NCBI GenBank assembly: GCA_949296455.1
Contig: CASFOZ010000008.1
Span: 1 to 64,000, forward strand
Length of the DNA stretch: 64,000 bases
From: an uncultured Eubacteriales bacterium
Lineage (GTDB): Bacteria > Bacillota > Clostridia > Christensenellales > CALVMC01
Reading direction: 5' to 3'
Shown here: positions 63,273-64,000 of the stretch, piece by piece
Layout: every line of letters starts with the position of its first letter
How positions within the stretch are numbered: the first letter of the stretch is position 1
Notes under the pieces: model-generated
Databases searched by the model: none
Seen by the model: only the letters and a program-made list of their open reading frames with translations
What the model was told of the DNA's origin: nothing
Program-made: the position numbers and the translations under genes

Positions 63273-64000
63273 GTGGCGATTTTAAGTATTAGCATCGGTG
63301 AAAAATACGGAACGGGGACGGTTTACAACCTGACGGACGTGAAACTCGACGTAACGGAAGTCTATCGTTTCGTCAATGCTCCGATATTCGAAAACAATGT
63401 TCTTAAATGGGGAATAGAAAGCATTTATACTAATGTCCTCGAATGTATCCGACAAGCGCAGGTCCAAGGGTTCGATATCGACAGCCTTACTATCAACAGC
63501 TGGGGTATGGATTATTCTTATATCGATTCTAACGGAAATATTCTCAATAACCCCGTTCATTTCAAGGATATAAGGACTAACGAAATTTACAGAAAATTTC
63601 CTTCTCTTTCTCTTAAAGATTTGTATACCAAAAGCGGTATATCTTATAATCAATCAAATACGGTTTTTCAGCTTGCAGACGACAGCCTTTCATATAATTA
63701 CGAAAATATAGTGTCTTTTATCTATATTGCCGATGTTATGAATTATATGCTTACGGGTATAGTTTCCACCGACAAAACACTCGCTTCAACTAGCGGATTC
63801 TTTAACGATGTAGACGGTTTCCTTACTTCGTTTATCGCTTCTTTGGGTATTCCGGAAAATATCGTTCCTTTGGTCGAAAAGGATATAAAATCGTTAGGTT
63901 TTCTGAAACCTTTTCTTCTTCAAAATCTCAATTTGAAAAACGACGTTAAAGTTATCACAGGTTGCGGCTATTCGGACGCTGCGGCTTTCCTTTGTTTCAA
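63273..64000 (+). CDS. rhamnulokinase-like FGGY protein, degenerate start motif, 3' partial
   Basis: About 242 residues from a GTG to the window edge. Overall layout follows rhamnulokinase: VYRFVNAPIF, KWGIESIYTNVLECI, INSWGMDYSYIDSNGNILNNPVHFKD and LYTKSGISYNQSNTVFQL. The first phosphate loop, normally with Asp (DLGASSGR), reads SISIGEKYGTG, so its first Asp is Ser. The second-Asp position in SWGMDYS is kept. It may be an inactive or altered sugar kinase. GAGG lies eight bases upstream. A sugar operon presumably continues beyond the edge. Confidence 0.8.
   Translation, partial: MAILSISIGEKYGTGTVYNLTDVKLDVTEVYRFVNAPIFENNVLKWGIESIYTNVLECIRQAQVQGFDIDSLTINSWGMDYSYIDSNGNILNNPVHFKDIRTNEIYRKFPSLSLKDLYTKSGISYNQSNTVFQLADDSLSYNYENIVSFIYIADVMNYMLTGIVSTDKTLASTSGFFNDVDGFLTSFIASLGIPENIVPLVEKDIKSLGFLKPFLLQNLNLKNDVKVITGCGYSDAAAFLCF

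Overview
The window reads as a contig from an anaerobic, low-GC Gram-positive bacterium, most likely an uncultured member of the Clostridia. The evidence is a three-gene HydCBA [FeFe] hydrogenase, an NfnAB-type transhydrogenase, NADP-type glutamate dehydrogenase, Firmicutes-typical genes (HprK, RicT, DUF4364, DUF5685, TSCPD, PyrK/PyrD type 1B) and strong TTGACA/TATAAT promoters with intrinsic terminators. The genus cannot be told from the sequence alone. Layout: bases 1-6040 are an accessory island lying on the 3' side of a tRNA-Ser(TGA) gene. It holds a broken HsdS restriction specificity gene, a small DUF6809-like gene, a GmrSD/DUF262-type restriction gene, about 1.1 kb of strongly C-depleted sequence without a supported gene, a small ORF, and a large serine recombinase whose reading frame runs antisense through the tRNA. 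From 6.1 kb on the content is core chromosome. 8.6-13.9 kb: proS-pgsA-small ORF-valS. 13.9-18.0 kb: nth-nfnA-nfnB-obg. 19.1-21.5 kb: fused nadD-yqeK, rsfS, a secreted protein and a SLOG protein. 23.7-27.9 kb: hydC-hydB-hydA, followed by a 12-bp minisatellite. 28.3-33.9 kb: gdhA, leuS, serS, chorismate mutase. 35.2-38.5 kb: trpS with a DUF5685 gene, a J-domain-like gene and a membrane protein. 39.0-44.6 kb: an ArsR regulator, uvrC, a Cof phosphatase, hprK, TSCPD, DUF4364, a His-less HPr-like protein and a small ferredoxin. 44.7-48.5 kb (minus): an SpeA-like decarboxylase, tmk, holB, ricT. 48.6-54.2 kb: a full pyrBCFKDE operon behind a probable attenuator. 54.5-55.0 kb: an unannotated structured RNA of about 460 nt with its own promoter and terminator. 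55.2-62.9 kb: PFL/ACT pair, a repetitive surface protein, pyrophosphatase, an FAD oxidoreductase with [2Fe-2S] domain, a short ComEC and a lone MazF. 63.3 kb to the end: a partial rhamnulokinase-like gene. How the genes fit together: HydCBA (NADH/ferredoxin-linked H2 production) and NfnAB (NADH/ferredoxin/NADPH exchange) handle fermentation redox balance, with GdhA as an NADPH sink. The pyr operon uses PyrK for electron transfer to PyrD, so pyrimidine synthesis is tied to the NAD pool. Five aminoacyl-tRNA synthetase genes are present and none has a recognisable T-box leader. The strongest candidate for something undescribed is the free-standing RNA at 54526-54983. I could not match it by eye to RNase P, tmRNA, SRP RNA, 6S RNA, or group I or II introns. 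Secondary candidates are the HprK/His-less HPr pair, the C-depleted tract in the island, the ComEC gene without its metallo-beta-lactamase part, and the minisatellite after hydA.
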